Assembly (NCBI RefSeq): GCF_947496995.1
Contig: NZ_CANMFD010000008.1
Span: 93,010-157,009 of the forward strand
Reading direction: 5' to 3'
From: an uncultured Roseibium sp.
Lineage (GTDB): Bacteria; Pseudomonadota; Alphaproteobacteria; Rhizobiales; Stappiaceae
Length of the DNA stretch: 64,000 nt
Shown piece by piece: positions 1 through 8,448 of this stretch. The notes under the pieces were generated by a model. The model saw nothing but the letters and a program-made list of their open reading frames with translations. It was not told the DNA's origin and searched no databases. Both the position numbers and the translations under genes were made by a program. Numbering within the stretch: position 1 is the first letter of the stretch; each line of letters begins with the position of its first letter.

Positions 1-1174
1 CGGCAAGATCCGCCTGGATGGCCTGGGCGATACGCGGGTTCGGATCGGTGTTGTAGACATAGAGTTCCGTCTCGAACCCGTCACCGAGGCCAGCCTCGGC
101 CAGAAGTGCTTTCGCGGCGTCCGGATCGAAGGCGTAACCTTCGTAGTTGTTGTCGTAGCCCGGCATGGTCGGCGGCAGCGGCTGGTTGGCCGGAACGGCA
201 CGGCCGTTGATGATGCGCACGATGCGATCCTTGTTGATCGCCATGTTGACGGCCTTGCGCACTTCCGGCTTGTCGAACGGCGGCATCTTCACGTTCATGG
301 TGACATAGCCGGTGTGCAACTGGCCACCCTCGATGATCAGGTCCTTGTATTGCGGATCCTTGGTGACTTCGAGAAACTTCGCCGGCGGGATACCGTCACC
401 CGGAATATCGGCTTCGCCGCGCTGCAGGCGCAGAAGGGCGACAATCGGCTCCTGGCCGACCTCGAACGTGATCTCGTCGAGCTTGGGCACACCGGCACGC
501 CAGTAGTCCTCGTTGCGCTTGAACACCAGGCGCTGTCCGAGTGTCCACTCCTCCAGCGAAAACGCGCCGCTGCCGACCGGATGCTTGCCGAAATCGGCAC
601 CCCATTCCTCGACGGCCTCCTTGGGAACGATGGACGAGAAGTTGATCGCCATCACGTGCAGGAACGTCGCGTCCGGACGGGAGAGTTCGATCTTCACCGT
701 ATAAGGATCGACCACCGTCACCCCTTCAAGGCTGTCGGCGTCGCCGGCAGCAACGGCGTCAAAGCCCTTGATGGAGCCGAAGAAACCGGCGCCCGGGCTC
801 TGGGTTTCGGGATTGGTAACCCGGTCGAGGGAGTATTTGACGTCTTCCGCAGTCAGTTCGCGGCCATTGTGGAACTTGACGCCTTCGCGCAGCTTGAAGG
901 TGAAGACCTTGCCATCGTCGGAAATCGAGTAGTCCTCGGCAAGGTCGTTCATCAGATTGGTCGTGCCCGGCTCGTAGTCCATCAGACCGTCAAACAGGCT
1001 CTTGATCATCGACCAGTTCTGCCAGTCGTAACCGATTGCCGGATCGAGCGTGGAGACATCGTCCTTGTAGGTGACGATCATCGACCCACCCTGTTTGATG
1101 TCATCCGCCTGCGCGGGTGTGAGAGCCGTGGCGGCAAGTAGGGCGGCAGCCCCTGCCAGAAGTGTTCTATTCAT
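1..1174 (-). CDS. Dipeptide/oligopeptide-type ABC transporter substrate-binding protein (C-terminus cut by window edge)
   Basis: Translating the minus strand from the ATG at 1174 gives an uninterrupted frame to the window edge (about 391 residues, normal family length near 500-530). It begins with a signal peptide (MNRTLLAGAAALLAATALTPAQA) followed by the family pattern: an early STLDPAIGYDW segment, FHNGRELTAEDVKYSLDRV and VGSGAFSLEEW, all typical of SBP_bac_5 (cluster C) proteins. It is the last visible gene of the operon that starts at 4888, 73 bases after the DppB-like permease, and should be the periplasmic receptor for that importer. The ligand is unknown; the AmiC-type sensor upstream suggests a small amide, amino-acid derivative or peptide, which is inference. 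Confidence 0.9.
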   Translation of the reverse strand, partial: MNRTLLAGAAALLAATALTPAQADDIKQGGSMIVTYKDDVSTLDPAIGYDWQNWSMIKSLFDGLMDYEPGTTNLMNDLAEDYSISDDGKVFTFKLREGVKFHNGRELTAEDVKYSLDRVTNPETQSPGAGFFGSIKGFDAVAAGDADSLEGVTVVDPYTVKIELSRPDATFLHVMAINFSSIVPKEAVEEWGADFGKHPVGSGAFSLEEWTLGQRLVFKRNEDYWRAGVPKLDEITFEVGQEPIVALLRLQRGEADIPGDGIPPAKFLEVTKDPQYKDLIIEGGQLHTGYVTMNVKMPPFDKPEVRKAVNMAINKDRIVRIINGRAVPANQPLPPTMPGYDNNYEGYAFDPDAAKALLAEAGLGDGFETELYVYNTDPNPRIAQAIQADLA

Positions 1175-1247
1175 GATCAAACCTCCAGGTTCAGGTGATT
1201 TCGCCGGCCCGCTCTGTCGGCGGATTTCCCGGCATTCTTACCGCGCA

Positions 1248-2168
1248 TCAGCGCAGCTTGATCCTCGGATCAATGAGGGGCACGATCAGGTCGGCAAGGA
1301 AGTTTCCGAGAACGATCGCGAATGCGGAGACGAGCGTGACGCCCATGATGATCGGGATGTCGACGCGCTGGATGGCCTGCCAGGCGAGCTGTCCGATGCC
1401 CGGCCAGCCGAAAACGCTTTCCACGACGACAATGCCGCTCATGAACAGGCCGATATCGATGCCGATCATCGCGATGACCGGCAGCAGCGCGTTCGGCATG
1501 GCATGGCCGAACAGCACCTGCCAGCGCTTCAGGCCCTTGGCCCGCGCCGTGCGGATGAAATCCTGGCGCAGCACGTCGATCATCGACGAGCGCATCATGC
1601 GCGAATACCAGCCGGCGCCCAACAGACCGAGCGTCAGGGACGGCAGGACCATGTGCCGGAACGTCCCGTAGCCGCCAATCGGAAACCAGCCGAGCTGCAC
1701 GGAGAACACATAGAGAAGCAGGATGCCGATCACGAATTGCGGTGAGGAAACGCCGACGAAGGAAAGCACCATGAGGCTCGTATCCGTCGCCGTGTTGCGA
1801 CGAAGGGCTGCAACGATCCCCATGGTCAGGCCGATGGCAAGTTCACTTATGATCGCCCCTGCCATCAGCAGGAGGGTGGCAGGCAGGCGTGAGCGGATCA
1901 GTTCGCCGACTTCCGTCTTCTGCAGGTAGGACCGCCCGAGATCGCCCTGCAAAAGGCCCGTCAGATAGCGAAAATACTGCTGGTAGAACGGCAAATTGAG
2001 ACCCAGTTGCTCGCGGATGTTTTCCACCGTCTGAGCCGTTGCGCTGCGGCCCGCGATCTGCCGCGCCGGATCCGCCGGGATCAGGTACAAGAGGATGAAT
2101 GTCAGGAACGAAATCCCGAGCAGGATGAGCAGCGATTGCAGAACGCGCCGCAGGACATAACCGCCCAT
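1248..2168 (-). CDS. DppB/OppB-type ABC transporter permease
   Basis: 306 residues, the usual length. The N-terminus (GYVLRRVLQSLLILLGISF) is the characteristic DppB start with the first membrane helix. A periplasmic stretch follows (LYLIPADPARQIAG...REQLGLNLPFYQQYFRYL), then about five more helices. The cytoplasmic EAA-type loop reads RTARAKGLKRWQVLFGHAMPN, where the ATPase docks. The start lies 2 bases after the stop of the DppC-like gene at 2171, so the two are translationally coupled. It forms the inner-membrane channel with the 2171-3073 product. No ATPase genes lie between 1 and 4888; they may lie beyond the left edge, or the ATPases of a neighbouring system could be shared. Confidence 0.93.
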   Translation of the reverse strand: MGGYVLRRVLQSLLILLGISFLTFILLYLIPADPARQIAGRSATAQTVENIREQLGLNLPFYQQYFRYLTGLLQGDLGRSYLQKTEVGELIRSRLPATLLLMAGAIISELAIGLTMGIVAALRRNTATDTSLMVLSFVGVSSPQFVIGILLLYVFSVQLGWFPIGGYGTFRHMVLPSLTLGLLGAGWYSRMMRSSMIDVLRQDFIRTARAKGLKRWQVLFGHAMPNALLPVIAMIGIDIGLFMSGIVVVESVFGWPGIGQLAWQAIQRVDIPIIMGVTLVSAFAIVLGNFLADLIVPLIDPRIKLR

Positions 2169-2170
2169 GA

Positions 2171-3073
2171 TCAGTGCCTCCCCTTCTGGGTCGGGTCGAG
2201 CACTTCCCGCAAGCTGTCACCCAGCAGATTGAAGCCCAGCGCCAGGGCGATAATCGCAAAGCCGGGGAAGAACACCAGCCAGGGCGCGGAGGTGAAATAG
2301 GTCTGGTTCTCGTAGATGATGTTGCCCCAGGAAGGGGTCGGCGGCTGCACGCCGATACCCAGATAGCTGAGCGTTGCCTCCAGAAGCACGGTCGTGGAAA
2401 TGCCGAGCGTTCCGAAGACCACGATGGTGGACAAAAGGTGCGGAAGAATGTGACGGAACAGGATGCGGAACAGTCCGGCTCCCATCGCCCGCTCGGCGAG
2501 AATGAATTCCCGCTCCGAAAGCGACCTGGTTTCCGTGTAGACGACACGCGCCATCTGCACCCAGTTCACCATGGCGATGACCATGGCGACGATCCACAGC
2601 GAGGGCTGGAAGATCGCGGCCAGGGTGATGGCCAGAAGAAGCGCCGGAAAGGCCATCATCAGGTCGGTGAACCGCATCAGCAGCGTTTCCACCCAGCCGC
2701 GAAAGAAACCGGCGAGAATGCCGACGAAGGCACCGACGACCACGGCGATACCGTTCGCCACGATCCCGATGATGAGCGACGTTCTGGCGCCGTAGATCAG
2801 CCGCGACAGCAGGTCCCGGCCGAGAAGATCCGTGCCGAGCCAGAACCTCTCGCCCGGCGGCAGCGGCGCGCCTTCGAGGGTCAGACCCTCGAAGAATTGC
2901 TCCTCCGGATTGAAGGGCGCGACCAGCGGAGCGAACAGCGCCGCCCCGACAATGATCCCGATCACGATCATGGCAAAAAGCGCAAGTTTTCTCCGAACCA
3001 GCCGCCACATCACGCCGCGAGGCAGGTCGGCAGCGGCAACCGGGAGGATTTCAGGCTTCGCGTCGGCCGTCAT
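2171..3073 (-). CDS. DppC/OppC-type ABC transporter permease
   Basis: 300 residues with the OppC N-terminal cytoplasmic tail (to about residue 25), a first helix (KLALFAMIVIGIIVGAALFAPL), the LGTDLLGRDLLSRLIYGAR motif typical of DppC proteins around residues 95-115, and a C-terminus ending in NLLGDSLREVLDP. The ATG lies inside the end of the AmiR-like gene, overlapping it by 23 bases, so it belongs to the amiC-amiR-permease-permease-binding-protein operon. It is the partner channel subunit of the 1248-2168 product in the inner membrane. Confidence 0.93.
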   Translation of the reverse strand: MTADAKPEILPVAAADLPRGVMWRLVRRKLALFAMIVIGIIVGAALFAPLVAPFNPEEQFFEGLTLEGAPLPPGERFWLGTDLLGRDLLSRLIYGARTSLIIGIVANGIAVVVGAFVGILAGFFRGWVETLLMRFTDLMMAFPALLLAITLAAIFQPSLWIVAMVIAMVNWVQMARVVYTETRSLSEREFILAERAMGAGLFRILFRHILPHLLSTIVVFGTLGISTTVLLEATLSYLGIGVQPPTPSWGNIIYENQTYFTSAPWLVFFPGFAIIALALGFNLLGDSLREVLDPTQKGRH

Positions 3074-3653
3074 TCTGCCCTCCCGCGCGCTCGATCAGAT
3101 CCCCGGCCACGGCCTCGATGGTCTGGCGGCTCTTCATCGCCATGTCCTGCAGCAGACGGTAGGCCGTTTCCGCATCGCCGTCCTGATGCTGCATGAGCAG
3201 AAGAATGGCCTCCGCGACCTGCGGCCGGCAGGCAAGCCGCGCCTCCAGCGTGGCGATGCGTTCCTCGGAAGCACGGCGCATGGCAAAGGTCCGCTGCGCG
3301 ACGACCAGCGCGCCATACACACCACTTGACGTGACCGGCTTGTTGAGATGGGCGATGGCCCCACGCCGGATTGCCCATTCAACGCGTCCGGGCGCTTCGG
3401 TTCCCATCAAGGCGATCATCGGCATCGGATGGGCATCGACCGGCCAGGGAAACTGTGCGTCATGGCCGGCATCGGCGTCGAATATGAGAAGGTCCGCCTG
3501 TTCGGCCTCAGCCGGCAGTTCCGGCCATGCAGTCGAAATCTCCACACCGAGACGGTCGAGCTGACGGCAGACGGCGTCGCGGTCCGCATGCGGTTTGTGC
3601 AGGATGCTGGCGGACCAGCCTCGGAAACTGGGGGTGCGGAACAGATTGCTCAT
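3051..3653 (-). CDS. AmiR-type ANTAR-domain antitermination regulator
   Basis: 200 residues. The N-terminal half resembles a degenerate receiver domain (ASILHKPHADRDAVCRQLDR...LLIFDADAG...MIALMGTEAPGR), followed by a helical linker with ERIATLEARL. The C-terminal residues of about 140-190 (VAEAILLLMQ...AYRLLQDMAMKSRQTIEAVA) match the ANTAR RNA-binding domain. Proteins of the AmiR family bind leader RNA and prevent intrinsic termination when released by AmiC. Here the gene overlaps the AmiC-like gene by 4 bases (ATGA) and the leader carries a textbook terminator at 4947-4989, so the same mechanism is expected. That is inference from family plus context. The last 23 bases overlap the DppC-like gene. 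Confidence 0.9.
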   Translation of the reverse strand: MSNLFRTPSFRGWSASILHKPHADRDAVCRQLDRLGVEISTAWPELPAEAEQADLLIFDADAGHDAQFPWPVDAHPMPMIALMGTEAPGRVEWAIRRGAIAHLNKPVTSSGVYGALVVAQRTFAMRRASEERIATLEARLACRPQVAEAILLLMQHQDGDAETAYRLLQDMAMKSRQTIEAVAGDLIERAGGQNDGRREA

Positions 3654-4888
3654 GACGACACCAGCCTCAGCTTCGGGGTGTTGCCGGCCTCGGGAGCGGG
3701 CATTCGCGCGGAGCCTCCCGGGCGACCTGCAACGCCTGTGTCCAGCGGATCGTAATGAACGAGATAGGGATCCGGCGCCAGCGGTCCGGGCGTCTTCTCA
3801 ATAATGCGGAACCGCGATCTTCCAGTCCCGCCGCCGCCCGAATGGCCACCTGCTTCCACCACCGCGATCAACGGCTGCAGGTGGGCATGCTGGGTTTGCG
3901 GATCGATGCGGATGTCCCTGAGAGGGGTCTTGTGAGACTGACGGCAAAGCTCCACCAGCACGTCGTCCGGATGATCGCTTCCGCAGGCGTCGATCGCCCG
4001 CGCCAGAAGCCAGACCGCCTCATATGGCCCGACGAACATGGAGGATATCCCCGCCTCCGGACCGCGCATTCCCTCAAGACGTGTGCGCAGGGCCGCGTTT
4101 TCAGGTGTTTCCAGAGTTTCGAAATAGGTCGAGGTGGAAATCAGGCCGTCGGCCGCCGCGCCCAGAACCGGCAGTTCCGCCTCGGTCAGGTTGCAGCTCA
4201 GGATCGGACAGCGGTTCGGCGCGAAGGCCGGATCTTCAGCGGCCAGGTCTTTCATGGCGCGCAGGAACGCGTAGCTGCTGACGCCGATCAGGTTGTTGAA
4301 GATGAAGGAAGGTCGTTTTTCGCGAATTTCCGCGATCAGATGAGCGATATTCTCGTCACCGATGGCGACATATCTCTCGCCGAGCACTTCGCCGTCGCAA
4401 CCGGCCAGAAGTTCGCGGGCGATGCGATTGGTTTCCCAGCCCCAGATGTAATTCGAACCGACCAGGAAGGCATCGCGGCCGTACTCCGGCACGATGTGGC
4501 GAAAGAGCGGAACGACCCCCTGGTTCGGACAGGCCCCCGTATAGACGACCCGGTCATGGCTCTCGAAGCCCTCGTAGGGCGTCGTGTACCAGAGCAATCC
4601 GCGCCCGCGCTCCAGAACCGGGAGGACTTCCTTGCGGCTGGAGGAGGTCTGGGTGCCGACGATGTGGCGGCATCCGGCCTCACGCATCAACCGGTCCGCC
4701 TCCACAGCATAGTTCTCAGCCAGGCCAGCAGGCTCGCCGTCCACCCTCAGAAAGCGGAAATCGAACTGCCCGGAGGCGTTGATCTCATCTATGGCGATCC
4801 GCGCACCCCAATAGCCTTCCTGACCGATCACGGAATAGGATCCGGATTTCGAAAACAGGACGCCGACCGGAATTTCCCTCAAAGCCAT
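3650..4888 (-). CDS. AmiC-type ligand-sensing regulator (periplasmic-binding-protein fold, no signal peptide)
   Basis: 412 residues from the ATG at 4888, which has AAGGTG seven bases upstream; a GTG at 4906 is an alternative start. MALREIPVGVLFSKSGSYS, then EGYWGARIAIDEINASG, and the segment VGSNYIWGWETNRIARELL around residues 140-160 are diagnostic of AmiC/UrtA-like Peripla_BP_5 proteins. There is no signal peptide, unlike transport receptors, which fits a cytoplasmic sensor that sequesters AmiR until a small amide-like ligand binds. It is the first gene of the operon and is coupled by ATGA to the AmiR-like gene. In Pseudomonas the pair controls an aliphatic amidase; here it precedes an ABC importer instead. 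Confidence 0.88.
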   Translation of the reverse strand: MALREIPVGVLFSKSGSYSVIGQEGYWGARIAIDEINASGQFDFRFLRVDGEPAGLAENYAVEADRLMREAGCRHIVGTQTSSSRKEVLPVLERGRGLLWYTTPYEGFESHDRVVYTGACPNQGVVPLFRHIVPEYGRDAFLVGSNYIWGWETNRIARELLAGCDGEVLGERYVAIGDENIAHLIAEIREKRPSFIFNNLIGVSSYAFLRAMKDLAAEDPAFAPNRCPILSCNLTEAELPVLGAAADGLISTSTYFETLETPENAALRTRLEGMRGPEAGISSMFVGPYEAVWLLARAIDACGSDHPDDVLVELCRQSHKTPLRDIRIDPQTQHAHLQPLIAVVEAGGHSGGGGTGRSRFRIIEKTPGPLAPDPYLVHYDPLDTGVAGRPGGSARMPAPEAGNTPKLRLVSS

Positions 4889-4946
4889 GTTCACCTTCAA
4901 CTCCACCGGTCCGCCGCTTCAGGAACGCGCTATTACGGCCGGGCAC

Positions 4947-4989
4947 AAAAAAACCCCGACCCGCAGGTATCAGCTGCGACAGATCGGGG
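4947..4989 (-). terminator. Leader intrinsic terminator upstream of the AmiC-like gene
   Basis: Read on the minus strand, CCCCGA (4989-4984) pairs with TCGGGG (4959-4954). An inner CGCAG/CTGCG stem (4978-4974 with 4966-4962) supports it, and seven T residues follow immediately (4953-4947). It sits 59 bases before the ATG at 4888, inside the untranslated leader. A terminator placed ahead of the first gene of an operon encoding an ANTAR antiterminator is the arrangement expected for a regulated attenuator. Confidence 0.85.
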
Positions 4990-5001
4990 CGCGGTTGCCA
5001 T

Positions 5002-5059
5002 GCGGCTGAACGGATGCCGCTATGTGCCTTGAAGGATTGCCGAAGACAAAACTCTTGTC
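5002..5059 (-). promoter_or_regulatory. Leader hairpins preceding the attenuator, candidate ANTAR recognition RNA
   Basis: On the minus strand two small stem-loops precede the terminator: GACAA/TTGTC with a 5-base loop (5059-5045) and GCGGC/GCCGC with a 9-base loop (5020-5002). ANTAR proteins recognise paired short stem-loops, classically with six-base loops. The loops here do not fit the strict hexaloop form by eye, so the assignment as recognition elements is tentative. Confidence 0.4.
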
Positions 5060-5577
5060 AATTGCCCCAACGCCCAAAGATCCGGCACGCTCAAAACGTG
5101 ACCATTCGCATTTCCTGACAAGAGATATCCGAAGCGAACCAATCATTTAGTTATCGCCTCCCTTGCCCGGAAACCTCATAACCGAACAATTACCTTGAAA
5201 TATATAGGCTATTGACACCTGCCGACCAGAATAGTTTGGACATTTTTCTGGCATTTTCGAAATTTCCTTGCGCACCAGCATTAAAAATTTCGGTTTTTAG
5301 GTGACCGATTAAAATTTGTTCCATCGCATAAATTTCAGGCAGCATCCACGGCCTGCCAACAAACGGGGGAAGAAGCAGAAGCCCGATAGTCAAATTTTAC
5401 TCATATATAACAATATAATAACTCATAAACACCGCAGAAACTCAGCTGAGATTCATTCAAGGAATTCGGCCTGGACCAAACCAGATGCGCTGCCGAAAGC
5501 CGCACTATGGTGGGTTGCGCACCGGAGATTTCCCAACAATAATGACACCAATTAAAATTGGTTCACATTGGTGTGGC
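5060..5577. other. AT-rich divergent intergenic region
   Basis: About 500 bases between the leader of the minus-strand AmiC operon and the plus-strand GntR operon. It is clearly more AT-rich than the flanks and must hold both divergent promoters. I could not assign convincing -35/-10 pairs by eye. The small open frames here (for example 5190-5393 minus) lack ribosome-binding sites and recognisable composition, so I call no gene. Confidence 0.5.
5547..5575. promoter_or_regulatory. Two adjacent palindromes just upstream of the GntR gene, candidate autoregulatory operator
   Basis: ACCAATTAAAATTGGT (5547-5562) is a perfect inverted repeat with 6-base arms. CACATTGGTGTG (5564-5575) follows after one base with 4-base arms. 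Together they end two bases before the ATG at 5578. A GntR dimer gene with such sites at its own start suggests autoregulation. No footprint evidence is available. Confidence 0.5.
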
Positions 5578-6300
5578 ATGAACGAAACGGAAAAGCCTTC
5601 GCAGCGGAATTCCAGCATGGCTCTCGAGCGGCTCAGGATCATCGTCGATCAGCTGACGGCCGAAGGAGCCGAGCAGGTTCCCACCGAGCGCGAACTGTCC
5701 GAAACCATCGGCGTCGGTCGCAGGGCGGTGCGGCGCGCGCTGGAAGTGCTTGAAACGGAAGGCAAGATCTGGCGGCGGCAGGGGGCCGGAACCTTCATCG
5801 GCAGCGAACCCGCCCACCCGGAAAAGCAGATCCTCTCCCTGCACGAAAATTCCAACATGCTCGAAGTGATGGAAGTCCGGCTGCAGATAGAACCTGTCCT
5901 TGCCCGCCTGGCAGCTTTGCGGGCCAATGCAGCGGATATCGCCGCCATGCGCGACGTTGCCGACCGCCTCGGCAAGGCCGAGGACATGGACGGCCGCGAA
6001 CTCTGGGACAGCGCGCTCCACCGGGCCATTGCGCGCGCCGCCAAGAACACACTCTTCCTGGCGCTGTTCGATGTGGTCGACCGGGTCCGGCAGGATGCCG
6101 CTTGGCGCCATGTGCGCGAAGCGCTCCGGACCAACGACGCGATGACGCTCTACAAGTCCCAGCACGTCGACATCATCAAGGCCATCGAGAGCCGCGACCC
6201 GATCTCGGCGGAAAAAGCCATGCGCAGCCATCTTCTGGCCCTCCAGCAGCGCCTTCTCTACCAGAACGCGACAGAGGTGGCCGATGTCGAAGGCCATTGA
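5578..6300 (+). CDS. GntR-family transcriptional regulator, FCD type
   Basis: 240 residues from the ATG at 5578. An in-frame ATG at 5485 would place the operator-like palindromes inside the coding region and adds a poorly conserved 31 residues, so the later start is preferred. The winged helix at about residues 10-75 contains VPTERELSETIGVGRRAVRRALEVLETEGKI and RRQGAGTFIG. The C-terminal helical domain (EVMEVRLQIEPVLARLAAL, ALHRAIARAAKN, AMRSHLLALQQRLL) is FCD, which usually binds an organic acid and often a metal. It overlaps the next ATPase gene by 17 bases and heads the peptide-type ABC/gamma-glutamyltransferase operon. Confidence 0.92.
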   Translation: MNETEKPSQRNSSMALERLRIIVDQLTAEGAEQVPTERELSETIGVGRRAVRRALEVLETEGKIWRRQGAGTFIGSEPAHPEKQILSLHENSNMLEVMEVRLQIEPVLARLAALRANAADIAAMRDVADRLGKAEDMDGRELWDSALHRAIARAAKNTLFLALFDVVDRVRQDAAWRHVREALRTNDAMTLYKSQHVDIIKAIESRDPISAEKAMRSHLLALQQRLLYQNATEVADVEGH

Positions 6301-7312
6301 CCTGAACGCCACTCCGGTTCTGAGCGTCGAAAATCTCGCGCTGCGCTTCAAGGGCGCGCCGGCCAACATCATCGACGGCATCTCCTTCGCCGTCCGCCCG
6401 GGCGAGACCCTGTGCATTGTCGGTGAGAGCGGTTGCGGCAAGTCGGTCACCGCCCTGTCGCTCATGGGACTGCTCCCCCGGTCCGTCGCACAGATCATGT
6501 CGGGCACGGCCATGTTCGGCGATCGCGATCTGCTCGAACTCTCGCAGCGCGCCATGGCGGATCTGCGCGGCAACACGATCTCGATGATCTTCCAGGAACC
6601 GATGACCTCGCTCAATCCGTCCTACAAGATCGGCGACCAGATTGCCGAGGTCGTGCTGCGCCACAAGCACGTGACCCGGGCCGAGGCACTGCAACGCGCG
6701 CTGCAGATGCTCGACCGGGTGAAGATCCCCGCCGCCTCCAGCCGCCTGGACGACTACCCGCACGAGCTTTCCGGCGGCATGCGCCAGCGGGTCATGATTG
6801 CCATGGCCCTTGCCAATGATCCGGCCGTGTTGATTGCAGACGAGCCGACCACCGCGCTGGACGTTACCATCCAGGCCCAGATCATCGATCTGATCGAAGA
6901 GCTTCAGAAGGAAACCGGAACGGCTCTCGTCATGATCACCCACGACCTGGGCGTTGTCGCGGAAATCGCCGACAGGGTCTGCGTCATGTACGCCGGCCAC
7001 ATTGTCGAGGACGGACCGGTGGAATCCATCTTCGACGATCCCCAGCACCCCTATACGATCGGGCTGATGAGCTCCGTGCCTTCCGTCGGCCCGCGCTCCG
7101 GCAGGCTTGCAACGATCGGCGGCATGGTGCCGACAATCGATCACATGCCTTCGGGATGTCGCTTCACGCCCCGATGTCCCTTTGCACAGGCGAATTGCAA
7201 GACCTCGCCGCCGCCCCTTGACGAACTCGGCCCCTCCCACCGGGCCGCCTGCCATTACGCGCCGCTGGAAACCGCGTTCCCCGCGACCGTGTTGCAGGAG
7301 GCCGGATCATGA
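6284..7312 (+). CDS. DppD/OppD-type ABC transporter ATP-binding protein
   Basis: 342 residues. Walker A GESGCGKS is at residues 47-54, the Q-loop region has FQEPMTSLNP, the signature is LSGGMRQRV, and Walker B reads VLIADEPTTALD. The switch region has ITHDLGVVAEIADRV. The C-terminal oligopeptide-transporter extension carries the Cys-bearing CRFTPRCPFAQANC segment found in this subfamily. It pairs with the ATPase encoded at 7309 to power the importer formed by the 10009 and 10953 permeases. It overlaps GntR upstream and shares an ATGA with the next gene. Confidence 0.95.
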   Translation: MSKAIDLNATPVLSVENLALRFKGAPANIIDGISFAVRPGETLCIVGESGCGKSVTALSLMGLLPRSVAQIMSGTAMFGDRDLLELSQRAMADLRGNTISMIFQEPMTSLNPSYKIGDQIAEVVLRHKHVTRAEALQRALQMLDRVKIPAASSRLDDYPHELSGGMRQRVMIAMALANDPAVLIADEPTTALDVTIQAQIIDLIEELQKETGTALVMITHDLGVVAEIADRVCVMYAGHIVEDGPVESIFDDPQHPYTIGLMSSVPSVGPRSGRLATIGGMVPTIDHMPSGCRFTPRCPFAQANCKTSPPPLDELGPSHRAACHYAPLETAFPATVLQEAGS

Positions 7313-8448
7313 AGCTGCCGACCCGCGACAGGATCATCGAGACGCGCTCGCTCACCAAGCGGTTTACCAGCAACAAAGGCCTGTTTGGCCGCTCTGTCTC
7401 CGTCAGCGCCGTCAATGAAGTGTCTCTGGACATCCGGCGCGGAGAAACCTTCTCGATTGTCGGGGAAAGCGGCTGCGGAAAGTCCACGCTTGCCCGTCTT
7501 CTGGTGCGGCTGCTGCCGGCATCCGAGGGCGCGGTGCTCTATGAGGGCAATGACATCTCGTCCCTTTCAGAACCGGAGATGCGCCGCCTGCGCAAGGATC
7601 TTCAGTTCGTCTTCCAGGATCCGTTTTCCTCGCTCAATCCGCGCATGACCGTCGGTGCGCTGATCGAGGAGCCGATGAAGGTCCACACGTCGCTGTCGCG
7701 CAAGGAACGGCGCTTGAAAGTGGCGGACCTTTTGACGAAGGTCGGCCTCCGCGCGGCTTTCGCCAACCGTTATCCGCATGAGTTTTCCGGTGGCCAGCGC
7801 CAGCGCATCGGCATCGCGCGGGCTTTGGCCAGCGGCCCGAAAGTGATTGTCGGCGACGAACCGGTCTCCGCGCTTGATGTCTCCGTGCAGGCCCAGGTCA
7901 TAAATCTCCTGGAGGATCTGAAGGCCGAATTCGACCTGACGCTGGTCCTCATCGCCCATGACCTGGCCGTCATCCGGCACATGAGCGACCGCATCGCCGT
8001 GATGTATCTCGGCGAAATCGTCGAACTGGCGCCCAATGACCCGCTTTATGACAAGCCGCTGCATCCCTATACGCAAGCGCTTATGCGGGCGATCCCGATT
8101 GCCTCGCCCCATGGCCGGTCCATGGACGTATCCTTGACGGGCGACGTGCCCTCGCCGCTCGCCCCTCCGTCAGGCTGCCGCTTTCATCCCCGTTGCCCGC
8201 ATGCGACCAGCCTGTGCGGCACGGAAAAGCCGGTTCTGAGCGACGCCGGCGGTGCCCGGATGGTCGCCTGCCATCATTGGGAGAAAATCGCAGAGAATTC
8301 GCAAGGCTCCGTCCGTGAGCCTCCAAGGAGCGAAAACGCGGAAAAGCGTTTCGCGCTGTTTCGCGAGAAAAGTCAACGACAAGAGCCGGTCACGGCCGCA
8401 ACAGAAACTCAAATCAAGCTTTCCGAGAGGAGTCACAACAATGCGTAA
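7309..8448 (+). CDS. DppF/OppF-type ABC transporter ATP-binding protein with extended C-terminus
   Basis: 379 residues. Walker A GESGCGKS, FQDPFSSLNPRMTV, signature FSGGQRQRIGIARAL and Walker B VIVGDEPVSALDVS are all present. The subfamily extension CRFHPRCPHATSLCG and a final ACHHW block near residue 324 mark the normal end. About 55 further polar residues follow (KIAENSQGS... to SERSHNNA) that the family does not usually have. They run over the ribosome-binding site and first 8 bases of the next gene. This may be a stop-codon loss that created tight coupling to the binding-protein gene. Confidence 0.93.
   Translation: MKLPTRDRIIETRSLTKRFTSNKGLFGRSVSVSAVNEVSLDIRRGETFSIVGESGCGKSTLARLLVRLLPASEGAVLYEGNDISSLSEPEMRRLRKDLQFVFQDPFSSLNPRMTVGALIEEPMKVHTSLSRKERRLKVADLLTKVGLRAAFANRYPHEFSGGQRQRIGIARALASGPKVIVGDEPVSALDVSVQAQVINLLEDLKAEFDLTLVLIAHDLAVIRHMSDRIAVMYLGEIVELAPNDPLYDKPLHPYTQALMRAIPIASPHGRSMDVSLTGDVPSPLAPPSGCRFHPRCPHATSLCGTEKPVLSDAGGARMVACHHWEKIAENSQGSVREPPRSENAEKRFALFREKSQRQEPVTAATETQIKLSERSHNNA

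Noticed and set aside
3650..4888. Transport receptor (UrtA/LivK type) for the downstream permeases
   Set aside because: No signal peptide, AmiC-specific sequence pattern and ATGA overlap with an ANTAR regulator indicate a cytoplasmic sensor; the operon has its own receptor at 1-1174.
3755..5032. 425-residue plus-strand frame opposite the AmiC-like gene
   Set aside because: Shadow of a well-supported gene; it also reads through the leader terminator region.
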